Assembly: GCA_043747555.1 (NCBI GenBank)
Contig: JAYTOY010000084.1
Span: 1-64,000 of the forward strand
Length of the DNA stretch: 64,000 bases
Direction: 5' to 3'
From: JAYWDA01 sp043747555
Lineage (GTDB): Bacteria > Bdellovibrionota > Bdellovibrionia > Bdellovibrionales > Bdellovibrionaceae
Part shown: positions 24,850 through 32,777 of the stretch, in pieces
Numbering within the stretch: the first letter of the stretch is position 1
How the letters are laid out: each line of letters starts with the position of its first letter
Translations under genes and position numbers: made by a program
Notes under the pieces: model-generated
What the model saw: only the letters and a program-made list of their open reading frames with translations
Database searches by the model: none
Told to the model about the DNA's origin: nothing

Positions 24850-26205
24850 TTATTTTCGGCCTTCTGTAGGAGCTTTTTTCTGACCTACCTCTAACTTAGA
24901 AGCATCGATTTTTTTCGTGTCAATTTTGGCCTCAGTGCGAAGTTTCAAAAGCCGTTCCCGGGCCCAGTCGCATGTTTTTGCAATGTCATTTTTAACATGC
25001 TCTTCGTCCGAGCGAGGATGCTTGCCCTTCTTCTTAGAAAAAGCATTTTGACTGATTTTTTCTTCATCGCAAAGGCTGTGAAAAGAATTTGTATAGTCAT
25101 CCCAAGCCTTAGGATTAGCGTGGATTAATAATGCTGTATTCTCTAGATTGTTGGGACTTTTTTCAGCTTCTTCCAAACAATCGCGTGTGGCTGAACTGCT
25201 TTTTGGTTTACAAAATCCTTTCATCTCGCTCAAACACTTGGCCGCCGCTTTTTTATCGGCTTTAGCATCGACGGGACAAGAGGCGGCTCCGCCAAAAATT
25301 AACGGATTGCAAAGAACCAAAGATTTATCGCAGGTATAATTATCTGCTGTAATGCCAACCAAATCTAAGTCTTTAGGTAATTGCGAAGGAGCCTTGCAAT
25401 CTTTTTTTAAAACAAAACCGGCGTACATACATCTGAAAAACTCTCCGGCGTCTTTCTTTGGTAGTAACTCGGCAGCTTTTTTGTAATCTTCTTGTGCGGC
25501 CAAGAAAGCCTCTTTATTTTTTCTAAGTTCATCACGGGCCACTTTTAAAGCGGTCTTGCTGTTGGCAATGCGGGCAGACAGAATATTATACTCCTGTGTT
25601 CCCGCCCTTTCCTTTGCCAGAAGTTTTTCAGATGAAACAATTGCATTCTGGGAGCGATTCACAGTTAGAAAAATATTGTCGATTTTTTCAATCTGGGCTA
25701 GCTCGGCCGATACCGAATCCGTTTTTTTCTTTTCCAGATTATTTCGAACGGCGGCCCACTTTCTATAGGTATCGGAAGCAAGACGATCTTGAGTAATCAA
25801 AGAAATACCATATCTAGTTTTTTCAATGAGCGCGGCCGCTTTTTTTATTTCAGCAGTTTTCTTTTTTGAATCTTTTATTTGCTCGGCATTTCTTAAAAGC
25901 GCCTCGGCCTTTTCTAAATTATTTTCGCTGACCCTTGAGTACTGTTCAGAAGCATCAACAGGGGTGCTAGCCGGTGCTCTGGACGCCGCCGCTTCAATTC
26001 GAGTTTTGGCAAAAAACTCTGATTGCTCATCCATTCCAGCCATCACTTTTTGCAGCTCCTTTAAATACTGAGTCTGTTCGACCGCAGGTAAAGCGCTCCA
26101 TTCTTGATAATTTAAAAGTAAGGGTGCTGTTTCAGCATGGGCCCTCTCAGAAAATACCAGAAAACCAAGACCGATCGCTAGAAATCCCGAAATGACATTT
26201 TTCAT
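24850..26205 (-). CDS. exported coiled-coil protein with cysteine-rich segment
   Basis: The 451-residue precursor has a signal peptide (MKNVISGFLAIGLGFLVFSERAHA). The first ~250 residues are long Ala/Lys/Glu-rich helices, almost certainly coiled coil. Residues ~265-350 contain about ten cysteines, suggesting disulfides, then a charged helical tail. It would be a periplasmic or surface structural protein. No family recognised. It converges with tpiA (2 bases between stops). Confidence 0.6.
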   Translation of the reverse strand: MKNVISGFLAIGLGFLVFSERAHAETAPLLLNYQEWSALPAVEQTQYLKELQKVMAGMDEQSEFFAKTRIEAAASRAPASTPVDASEQYSRVSENNLEKAEALLRNAEQIKDSKKKTAEIKKAAALIEKTRYGISLITQDRLASDTYRKWAAVRNNLEKKKTDSVSAELAQIEKIDNIFLTVNRSQNAIVSSEKLLAKERAGTQEYNILSARIANSKTALKVARDELRKNKEAFLAAQEDYKKAAELLPKKDAGEFFRCMYAGFVLKKDCKAPSQLPKDLDLVGITADNYTCDKSLVLCNPLIFGGAASCPVDAKADKKAAAKCLSEMKGFCKPKSSSATRDCLEEAEKSPNNLENTALLIHANPKAWDDYTNSFHSLCDEEKISQNAFSKKKGKHPRSDEEHVKNDIAKTCDWARERLLKLRTEAKIDTKKIDASKLEVGQKKAPTEGRK

Positions 26206-26317
26206 AAAAAGCCCTCATTGCATGTCCCAATCCTAGAAAGCAGGGCCATGTCTAGAATTCATCGGAAAATTCACAAAAAAATAAACGGCTAGAACGAAAC
26301 TTCTAAGCCCTCAAAAG

Positions 26318-26342
26318 GACGCAAAAAGCGTCATAATGCGTC
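26318..26342. repeat. GACGC/GCGTC repeats in an intergenic region
   Basis: GACGC-AAAAA-GCGTC forms a small hairpin, followed after 5 bases by a third GCGTC. It sits in the ~210-base gap between two divergent genes and might be a regulator site. Nothing else in this gap is clear. Confidence 0.3.
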
Positions 26343-26415
26343 AAGTCATTGATCATATTGTGGTGTGAAAACAACAACTTATATTGGTACGCACTCTTGC
26401 ACTACTAAGGCCTAA

Positions 26416-26715
26416 ATGAGAGCCTACTCTTGTGTGGGCAGAAAGATTGAGATGACGAATAAGGTGCATATTCGGCGGTGCCATGTTTGTGGCGAATGCA
26501 ATGAGGCTGAAAATGACTTGGTGAAGGAGTGTTCGTATTGCGGAAAGCAGCTGCCGACTTTTTTCTATTTCGATGAGGGTGTTGCGATGGGCCTAAAATC
26601 CCTGGATGACGCCGCCAAAGAATACAAAAGTTCAGCCCTTCCCTTGCGCGAATATCCCCCTTTGACAGGCATTTCGGTCTACTGGGATAAAGAGGATGCA
26701 AGTCCAGGGAATTAG
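26416..26715 (+). CDS. small zinc-ribbon protein
   Basis: The 99-residue protein contains two CxxC pairs (CHVCGEC and CSYCGKQ, about residues 22-47), the pattern of a zinc ribbon or rubredoxin-like knuckle. The C-terminal half is Asp/Glu-containing with no motif. ATG 26416 follows AAGG by 5 bases; ATG 26452 is an alternative closer to the zinc ribbon. It lies 18 bases before the threonine dehydratase gene, so the two are likely co-transcribed. Confidence 0.65.
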   Translation: MRAYSCVGRKIEMTNKVHIRRCHVCGECNEAENDLVKECSYCGKQLPTFFYFDEGVAMGLKSLDDAAKEYKSSALPLREYPPLTGISVYWDKEDASPGN

Positions 26716-26733
26716 AAGACATGGAAGTGAAAA

Positions 26734-27942
26734 ATGAAAGTTTCTTTTGAAGATATTTTAAAGGCGCGAGAAAAACTAAAAGCCGTTATCAAAGACACCG
26801 AGGTCGAAATGTCGCACTCGGCGTCTGAAAAATGGGGCGCTGATATTTATTTTAAATACGAAAATTTGCAGCGCACGGGAAGCTTTAAAATCCGCGGCGC
26901 CTATAATAAAATTGCCAGCTTGTCTGAGGCTGAAAAAAAACGCGGCGTCGTCGCAAGCTCGGCCGGTAATCACGCGCAAGGCGTGGCCTTAAGTGGAAAA
27001 CTGGCGGGCGTAAAAACGACCATTGTGATGCCTGAAACAGCTTCTTTAAATAAAATTTCTGCGACCAAGGGATACGGCGCCGAAGTGATCCTGCATGGTG
27101 AAATCTATGACGACGCTTACGCGCATGCGCGGGAATTGGAAAAGTCCCAAGGGTTGACGTTTGTACACCCTTACGAAGATCCTTTGGTGATCGCTGGCCA
27201 AGGAACCATTGGCCTTGAGATTTTAGAAAAAATTCCTGATTTGGATTTGATCGCTGTCCCTATTGGTGGCGGAGGCCTCATCAGCGGTATTGCAATCGCG
27301 ATTAAACATCTGCGTCCGAAGTGTAAAATCATTGGTGTTCAGTCGGCGCAAGCGCCGGGCATGAATCAATTGTTTCACAAGCAAGCCTTGGCGCCACAAA
27401 CAAAACGAATTTCAACAATTGCTGATGGAATTGCGATTAAAAATCCAAGCCCACTCATGTATGAAAATTTCATTTCAAAATTAGTTGATGATGTGGTGAC
27501 TGTCAGCGACGACGAAATTGCAGAAGCCATTGTGTATTTACTGGAGCGCGCAAAAACTGTGACTGAAGGCTCAGGTGCAACAGCGATGGCGGCAATGATG
27601 AATAGAAAATTTCCTTTGGCGAAGAAAAATTGTATTCTTTTGTGTGGTGGAAATATTGATCTTAATATTATCGCAAAGGTCATCGAGCGGGGCCAAATTC
27701 AGCGCGGACGTTTAGCGCAAATTTCAGTGGTTGTAGATGATCTACCAGGTAATTTGAACCGTTTGACCAAAGCGATCGCCGATGAAAAAGCCAATGTTTT
27801 AGAGGTGCATCATGATCGTGTCGGGCAGGGGCTTTATTTACGGGAAACAAGAATTGATTTTAATTTAGAAACCACCAGCCGCGAGCACGTTAAAAAAATT
27901 AAAGAGGCCTTAAGAAAAGCCGGCGGTCGAATTCTAGAGTAA
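26734..27942 (+). CDS. ilvA: threonine dehydratase (ammonia-lyase) with C-terminal ACT domain
   Basis: A 402-residue PLP enzyme that turns threonine into 2-oxobutyrate and ammonia, the first step to isoleucine. The PLP-binding Lys is in GSFKIRGAYNK (about 52), SSAGNHAQGVA binds the cofactor phosphate side, GGGGLISG is the glycine loop and the late LCGGN is also present. Residues ~325-400 form one ACT-like regulatory domain (ISVVVDDLPGNLNRLTKAI), the shorter one-ACT form found in many bacteria rather than the two-ACT E. coli IlvA. Its 3' end overlaps the convergent hyuB-like gene by 9 bases. Confidence 0.92.
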   Translation: MKVSFEDILKAREKLKAVIKDTEVEMSHSASEKWGADIYFKYENLQRTGSFKIRGAYNKIASLSEAEKKRGVVASSAGNHAQGVALSGKLAGVKTTIVMPETASLNKISATKGYGAEVILHGEIYDDAYAHARELEKSQGLTFVHPYEDPLVIAGQGTIGLEILEKIPDLDLIAVPIGGGGLISGIAIAIKHLRPKCKIIGVQSAQAPGMNQLFHKQALAPQTKRISTIADGIAIKNPSPLMYENFISKLVDDVVTVSDDEIAEAIVYLLERAKTVTEGSGATAMAAMMNRKFPLAKKNCILLCGGNIDLNIIAKVIERGQIQRGRLAQISVVVDDLPGNLNRLTKAIADEKANVLEVHHDRVGQGLYLRETRIDFNLETTSREHVKKIKEALRKAGGRILE

Positions 27943-29355
27943 CCCGCCACCACTGCCAGAACTTAAGGTCACTTTTTGCCCAGCCTCAACCCATTGAAAA
28001 CCTGCCGACGGATTAAGTGTTGGTGAGTCCTCTGGGCCAATCAGTATTTCAACTTTGTCTGGTGAGCTCTGATTTTTTTGAACGGGAAAGCGGTTTTGCG
28101 TCAGTTCCGAGAGCCAATAGATTTCGCCACGTTGTAGAAATTCGATATTGTGTATTAATCCTCGACCGCCAGAAAATTTGCCTTTTCCCGAACTAGAATT
28201 TCGCAAATCCATTCGATGAAAATGCAAAGGCCAATTGTTTTCTGAATGTTCCGCTGAAAAGTAAACCCGTTCGCTGAAGGGATCAAGGCCACAAGGTCCA
28301 TCGCCTTCACCCAAGGCACCAAAGCCGTTGGGGACAAACAGTTCAAAATGCTTTTTATCGGGAAACTGAAATTGAACATAAAGACCACAGTAATTTGTAA
28401 CCCCTTTTGTGGGCTTAGAGTTAATTTTCGTTAACGCGGTTTCTAGCAAAGTACCCAAGACGCGGGGACCTAATTTATAACCACGCGCTGTTGGAGACGG
28501 AAATTTTGAACTTAAACAAGACGTCGTTGGTTGGCTGACTTGAAAAACCGAAAAAAGACCTTCGTTTAACAGTGGAGTAAGACCTGTGTACTGGGAAATG
28601 AAAAACTGGCAACAGCCGGCCAGTGCGGACGGTGGTAGGAAAAATTCCTTACCGGGCGTGGTTCCGACGAAATCAAGGCGCACGCCAAGGTCACTCATTT
28701 CTAAATTCAACTTGATCAGCTCGCCCGTATCTAGATTGATCTCTAGGCGGGATTCGCCCCAAGGTTTGTCTTTTAAATGCATCAATACGGTCAATCGGGT
28801 CTCTTCAATAAAGGTTTGTAAGAATTTAGGCGACAACCAAGATTTTGGAATGACTTCGAAGCGTTTTAAAACATGGCAAGCTTTGGCCACTTGTTTTTCA
28901 ATCAGCTCTTGTAAGCCTACCGGCGCAACGGGAGAAGAGCACATCGCTTCTAAGATAACTGTTTGAATCACGCCAGCGGGTGCAATGGGCGTCAGTGGCA
29001 CCTTAAATGAATTTTTCCCAGGATGAATGATATCCTTAAAATCTGTCGGAGTTGAAAATCGCTGGCCTAAATAAATACCTGACTTGTTATCCACAGGTTT
29101 TTGCAGACAAGTGATAAAACTAAAAACTGAAAAATCATTGCCGCCCGCATAGGGATCATTAAACATTAAAATATCACCCTGATTCATCGGAAAATATTTT
29201 AAAGCCCAACGAAAAGCTTCACTCCAAGTTCCTGGGTCGAAAGCACAGGAATTTTTCATATACAAAATTTGACCGCGATGATCACAAAGGGCGGCATTGT
29301 CTAAAGTTTGAGTGATATTTTTAAAGGCTTGCTGTAGCTGACCATAGTTGCTCAT
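27934..29355 (-). CDS. HyuB-like hydantoinase/oxoprolinase subunit, divergent
   Basis: The 473-residue protein matches the HyuB (hydantoinase B/oxoprolinase) family by its NDPYAGG block (about residue 67), the AARGYKLG-like PTARGYKLGPRVLGTLLETAL segment and a late GGGLI-type region (FSGGRGLI). Family members, with HyuA, open hydantoin or oxoproline rings using ATP. The usual THLPD metal-binding segment after NDPYxGG reads NDFSV here, and I do not see the usual HHADVGG block, so the site is altered. The length is below the ~550 typical of the family. It overlaps the upstream hyuA-like gene by 4 bases. Confidence 0.7.
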   Translation of the reverse strand: MSNYGQLQQAFKNITQTLDNAALCDHRGQILYMKNSCAFDPGTWSEAFRWALKYFPMNQGDILMFNDPYAGGNDFSVFSFITCLQKPVDNKSGIYLGQRFSTPTDFKDIIHPGKNSFKVPLTPIAPAGVIQTVILEAMCSSPVAPVGLQELIEKQVAKACHVLKRFEVIPKSWLSPKFLQTFIEETRLTVLMHLKDKPWGESRLEINLDTGELIKLNLEMSDLGVRLDFVGTTPGKEFFLPPSALAGCCQFFISQYTGLTPLLNEGLFSVFQVSQPTTSCLSSKFPSPTARGYKLGPRVLGTLLETALTKINSKPTKGVTNYCGLYVQFQFPDKKHFELFVPNGFGALGEGDGPCGLDPFSERVYFSAEHSENNWPLHFHRMDLRNSSSGKGKFSGGRGLIHNIEFLQRGEIYWLSELTQNRFPVQKNQSSPDKVEILIGPEDSPTLNPSAGFQWVEAGQKVTLSSGSGGGLL

Positions 29356-30695
29356 ATTTCAAGTCCCATTCCCAGGCGAGCGGCCATTTCAGCTGTCGAC
29401 TTCGGGTGCTTAACGCCTTTAAAATACGCGACCATCAGTTCGGCCCAAAAACCGTAAAAATGCAAAGGTCCTGCCGTGGAATCAATTTCAAAAGAGAGTC
29501 TTTGCACAAATTGATCTCGCATTTGCGTTTGCAAAGCCGTTTCGCCAATATGATTTTTCGAGTTTTTGGAAAGTGCAGATAAACCGGATCGAATTTTAGA
29601 TTGTGCCGAAGGGGCCAGCCAATCTTTAAGATCGGCGCGCAGGATCAGTTCTTCGAAGTAAAGATCAAAAACAGTTAATTTTTGACCGCGACCCAATGCG
29701 ACCGGTCCTGGCTCATAACCCTCGGGCGCCGGCGAAAAATCAAGTTCACCCCAAAGATTCATTTGTAAAGACTGTGTCGGCTGGGTGGAGAAAACTCTTT
29801 TTTCACATTGCGGCCGATAAAGACGGCCCCAGGGGCTTTGCCAGAACAAAGAATTTTTCTTTGTAAAAATTTGCTGAAAAGTTTCAAGACCAAGGTAGAC
29901 GATATTTTCGTGCGGAACAAAACTCCAAAGATGATCTAGACTGGCCAGGGCTTCGACTGCATCTTTGCTTTCATCTAAGGGCAGAAATCCTTTGCTGGAT
30001 AATACAAAAATTTCAGCCTTGTGCTCTTCTGTTTGAACCGCGGTTAAAAGATCCTGGCGATAATCTTCCCAAGTTCCATTTAAAGCAGCACTCAAAGAAA
30101 GCCTGCGATTTTTTTCCAAGCTAAAATCAGAATCGTAATCAGCCGAGTGGACTTCAAAACCGTTTTCAATCAGAATATTTTTCGCTTCATTTAAATGCTG
30201 TGGATTTTTTTGTGAATGTAAAAAATGAATGCAAACTCTTTTAACATCCATCAATTTCATTTTAGCTGCGATCGAAGAAATAAAATTTCCATCGATAGCT
30301 TGTAAAATTTCACCGTCTGCAGAAATTCTTTCTTTGATGCCAAAAACTAAATCTTGCGATTGGACGGAAGGTAATCGGACCGGCAGCATCGAATTAAAAG
30401 TGATTTGTGACAGCCAACCCTGATTTTCCCAGCCTTCGGTGATCAAGTGAGCGGTGCTGCCGCCCAAACGAAAGGGCGCCATTTTTTCTAGCAGATTTGA
30501 GACAAAAAAAACTTTTTCAATTTTATGCGCGACAGGATTTAAAGATAATTGGCTTTGAACAAATTTTTGCAAACCTGTTTTAAGAGACAGACGCGGCATA
30601 TAGATGCGCTGAGAGGCTAAAATTTGATGGGATCGGCTGTCCAGAAGGCAGAACTCTGCAAAAGAAACACCGACATGAAGCCCTAGAATCGCCAT
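29352..30695 (-). CDS. HyuA-like hydantoinase/oxoprolinase subunit, short and divergent
   Basis: The 447-residue product is about two thirds of the usual HyuA length. The N-terminal strand (ILGLHVGVSFAEFCLLDS) sits where the ASKHA phosphate loop with GGTFTD is normally found, but the glycine/threonine pattern is lost. The late EPGPVALGRGQKLTVFD block matches the family's PGPVAYGRGG..TVTDA segment. It overlaps the hyuB-like gene (ATGA), so the two form a heteromer. Substrate and ATPase activity are uncertain. Confidence 0.6.
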   Translation of the reverse strand: MAILGLHVGVSFAEFCLLDSRSHQILASQRIYMPRLSLKTGLQKFVQSQLSLNPVAHKIEKVFFVSNLLEKMAPFRLGGSTAHLITEGWENQGWLSQITFNSMLPVRLPSVQSQDLVFGIKERISADGEILQAIDGNFISSIAAKMKLMDVKRVCIHFLHSQKNPQHLNEAKNILIENGFEVHSADYDSDFSLEKNRRLSLSAALNGTWEDYRQDLLTAVQTEEHKAEIFVLSSKGFLPLDESKDAVEALASLDHLWSFVPHENIVYLGLETFQQIFTKKNSLFWQSPWGRLYRPQCEKRVFSTQPTQSLQMNLWGELDFSPAPEGYEPGPVALGRGQKLTVFDLYFEELILRADLKDWLAPSAQSKIRSGLSALSKNSKNHIGETALQTQMRDQFVQRLSFEIDSTAGPLHFYGFWAELMVAYFKGVKHPKSTAEMAARLGMGLEI

Positions 30696-30783
30696 ATAAC
30701 TAAGAGTTCCTTGCTTGCCTCGAGAATTAAAGTTAGATCCTATTCTTCATGCTTTTTGTTGCAAAGTAAAGTGGAGGCTGCGT

Positions 30784-31908
30784 TTGAAGATTTCTCAGGA
30801 AATTTTAGATTTAGTTCCCTACAAACCAGGGAAGCCGATCTCAGAAACTCAGCGCGAGTACGGCGTCAGTCGAGTGATTAAATTGGCCAGCAATGAAAAC
30901 CCTTTAGGTCCAAGCCCCAAAGCATTAGAGGCCGTTCGCAGAAATTTAGATCAACAACATCGCTATCCGGATCCCACTCATTACGAATTGATCCAACTTT
31001 TGTCAAAAATCTGGAATGTTTCCGCGGCGCGAATTGGTGTCGGGAATGGATCTGATGAACTCCTGGATTTGTTGATCCGCATTTATTGCGAACCGCGTGA
31101 AGGAATATTAACCAGCGAAAGTGCGTTTGCCGCCTATGAAGTTAGCGCCCAGGCGGCGCGAGTAAAAACCCATAAAGTGCCTTTAAAGTCCGATGGCCGT
31201 TTTGATTTAGAAAAGATCGCTGATTATTTTTTAAGCCATCCAGAGGATAAAATTCGACTGATTTTTATTCCCAACCCGAATAATCCAACAGGGACCTATA
31301 TTCCTTGGCGTGAAATCGTTGCTTTTTTAAAAAGACTTGGAAATCGCGATGACGTTTTGATCGTGTTTGATGAAGCTTATCACGAATTTGTGCGTGCTAA
31401 AGATTTTAAGTCAGCTCTTGAATTTCAACAGCATTACAGCAACGTTATTTTATTAAAAACATTTTCCAAAGTTTACGGTCTAGCAGGTTTTCGGATTGGT
31501 GCTATGGTGGCGCCTTTGCAGACGATTGAAATTTTCAACCGTGTCCGCAAACCTTTTAATGTTAATGATTTAGCTCAAGTGGCTGCCATCGCAGCCATTC
31601 AAGACAAGGAATTTATTGAAGCTTCGCAAGCTGCGACCTGGCAAGGGCTTGATTATTTTTATGCAAGCCTCGATAAATTGGGGCTGCCTTATTTTCCATC
31701 AGAAGCAAACTTCGTCCTATTTGACACTTTACGTGATGCCAAGTTAGTCAATGAAGCGTTGCTCAAGCGCGGAATTATTTTACGACCTGTGCAAAATTAT
31801 GGATTTAAAACACATTTGCGTCTGAGTGTTGGATTGCCGGAAGAAAATGAAGCTGCGATTCAAGCCCTGAGTGAAGTATTGAATGAAATTCCGAAAGAAA
31901 TAAAGTGA
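30784..31908 (+). CDS. hisC: histidinol-phosphate aminotransferase
   Basis: A fold-type I PLP transaminase that converts imidazole-acetol phosphate to histidinol phosphate in histidine synthesis; relatives also act on aromatic amino acids. The start TTG 30784 (GGAGG 7 bases upstream) gives MKISQEILDLVPYKPGKP, the standard opening. ASNENPLGPSPKAL, GNGSDELLDL, PNPNNPTGTY, IVFDEAYHEF and the PLP Lys in LKTFSKVYGLAGFRIG are all present, with a late LRLSVG Arg. The cytidylate kinase gene starts 7 bases later, so hisC, cmk and perhaps rpsA are co-transcribed. Confidence 0.92.
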   Translation: MKISQEILDLVPYKPGKPISETQREYGVSRVIKLASNENPLGPSPKALEAVRRNLDQQHRYPDPTHYELIQLLSKIWNVSAARIGVGNGSDELLDLLIRIYCEPREGILTSESAFAAYEVSAQAARVKTHKVPLKSDGRFDLEKIADYFLSHPEDKIRLIFIPNPNNPTGTYIPWREIVAFLKRLGNRDDVLIVFDEAYHEFVRAKDFKSALEFQQHYSNVILLKTFSKVYGLAGFRIGAMVAPLQTIEIFNRVRKPFNVNDLAQVAAIAAIQDKEFIEASQAATWQGLDYFYASLDKLGLPYFPSEANFVLFDTLRDAKLVNEALLKRGIILRPVQNYGFKTHLRLSVGLPEENEAAIQALSEVLNEIPKEIK

Positions 31909-31915
31909 GAACCGC

Positions 31916-32572
31916 ATGGGAATAGTTGTCACAATTGACGGGCCAGCGGCCTCAGGAAAATCCAGCGTCAGTCGCGAATTAGCTCGCAGGCTCGGCTGGA
32001 AGTGGGTTTCCACAGGCGCCTTTTATCGGGGCTTAGCTTTTGCGGCTTTGAAGCTTCATATCGAATTAGACGACGTGAAATCTTTAAGTGAACTTTCCCA
32101 ATCCGACATCTGGCAAGTCACAATGAACGACGATATGACCCGCGTGTATTTTAAAGATCAAGACGTCACAGAGGCCATCGGTCACGAAGATGTCGGGTCC
32201 TTTGCCAGTCGCGTTTCTTCGTATCCAGGCGTGCGCAAGGCCTTACTGGAAAATCAACGTGAATGCAGCGCCAACTCTGGCCTGGTCGCTGAAGGCCGAG
32301 ACTGCGGTACGGTGGTTTTTCCGCAAGCCGAAGTAAAAATTTATCTGACCGCAAACAGCCAGAACCGTGCTGAACGGCGGGCCGCTGAACACGGAGCCTC
32401 GGCGGAAGAAATCGCCGAATCCCAAAAAATCCGCGATCAACAAGACTCCACCCGAAAAGCAGCCCCCCTCCAAGTCCCTGAAAACGCCCACGTTATTGAC
32501 ACCACCACCATGAATTTAGAACAAGTTGTCAATGCGGTTGAGGCTTACGTTCGGCTTAAAATTCAACTTTAG
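31916..32572 (+). CDS. cmk: cytidylate kinase
   Basis: The 218-residue enzyme phosphorylates CMP and dCMP with ATP. The P-loop GPAASGKSS is at residues 8-16, followed by GWKWVSTGAFYRGLA, the substrate segment VAEGRDCGTVVFPQA and the LID Arg residues in ENRAERRAAEH-type (QNRAERRAAEHG) sequence. The size is typical. It is followed by rpsA, the order seen in most bacteria. Confidence 0.96.
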   Translation: MGIVVTIDGPAASGKSSVSRELARRLGWKWVSTGAFYRGLAFAALKLHIELDDVKSLSELSQSDIWQVTMNDDMTRVYFKDQDVTEAIGHEDVGSFASRVSSYPGVRKALLENQRECSANSGLVAEGRDCGTVVFPQAEVKIYLTANSQNRAERRAAEHGASAEEIAESQKIRDQQDSTRKAAPLQVPENAHVIDTTTMNLEQVVNAVEAYVRLKIQL

Positions 32573-32659
32573 AAGTTTTTGGCTCTTAAAGCGCCCCCGA
32601 AAGGGCTCAGTTAGGGGACCAGCTAAAGGCGGAAAACCGCACCGAAAGGCGACTTTCTT

Positions 32660-32688
32660 TTGACAAGCCCGCGGCCCCTGCGTAGAAA
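32660..32688 (+). promoter_or_regulatory. putative sigma-70 promoter of rpsA
   Basis: A perfect TTGACA (32660-32665) is followed after exactly 17 bases by TAGAAA (32683-32688). Transcription would start near 32695 and give an ~80-base leader. The GC-rich 160-base gap between cmk and rpsA also contains short hairpins; S1 is known in other bacteria to repress its own mRNA through leader structure. Confidence 0.55.
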
Positions 32689-32777
32689 AGTCACTCATAG
32701 GAAAAAGATCCGGCCTAATCGATACCCAAGATTTGGTTATGAGAGGTGTTTTTCCCCAGGAGGTATATATTTTAACT

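Noticed and set aside
26384..26402. TTGGTACG...TTGCA resembling a sigma-54 promoter
   Set aside because: The GG and GC elements are 11 bases apart instead of the strict 10, so the site should not work.
32166..32491. Minus-strand open frames inside cmk
   Set aside because: cmk is unmistakable on the plus strand; these are antisense shadows.
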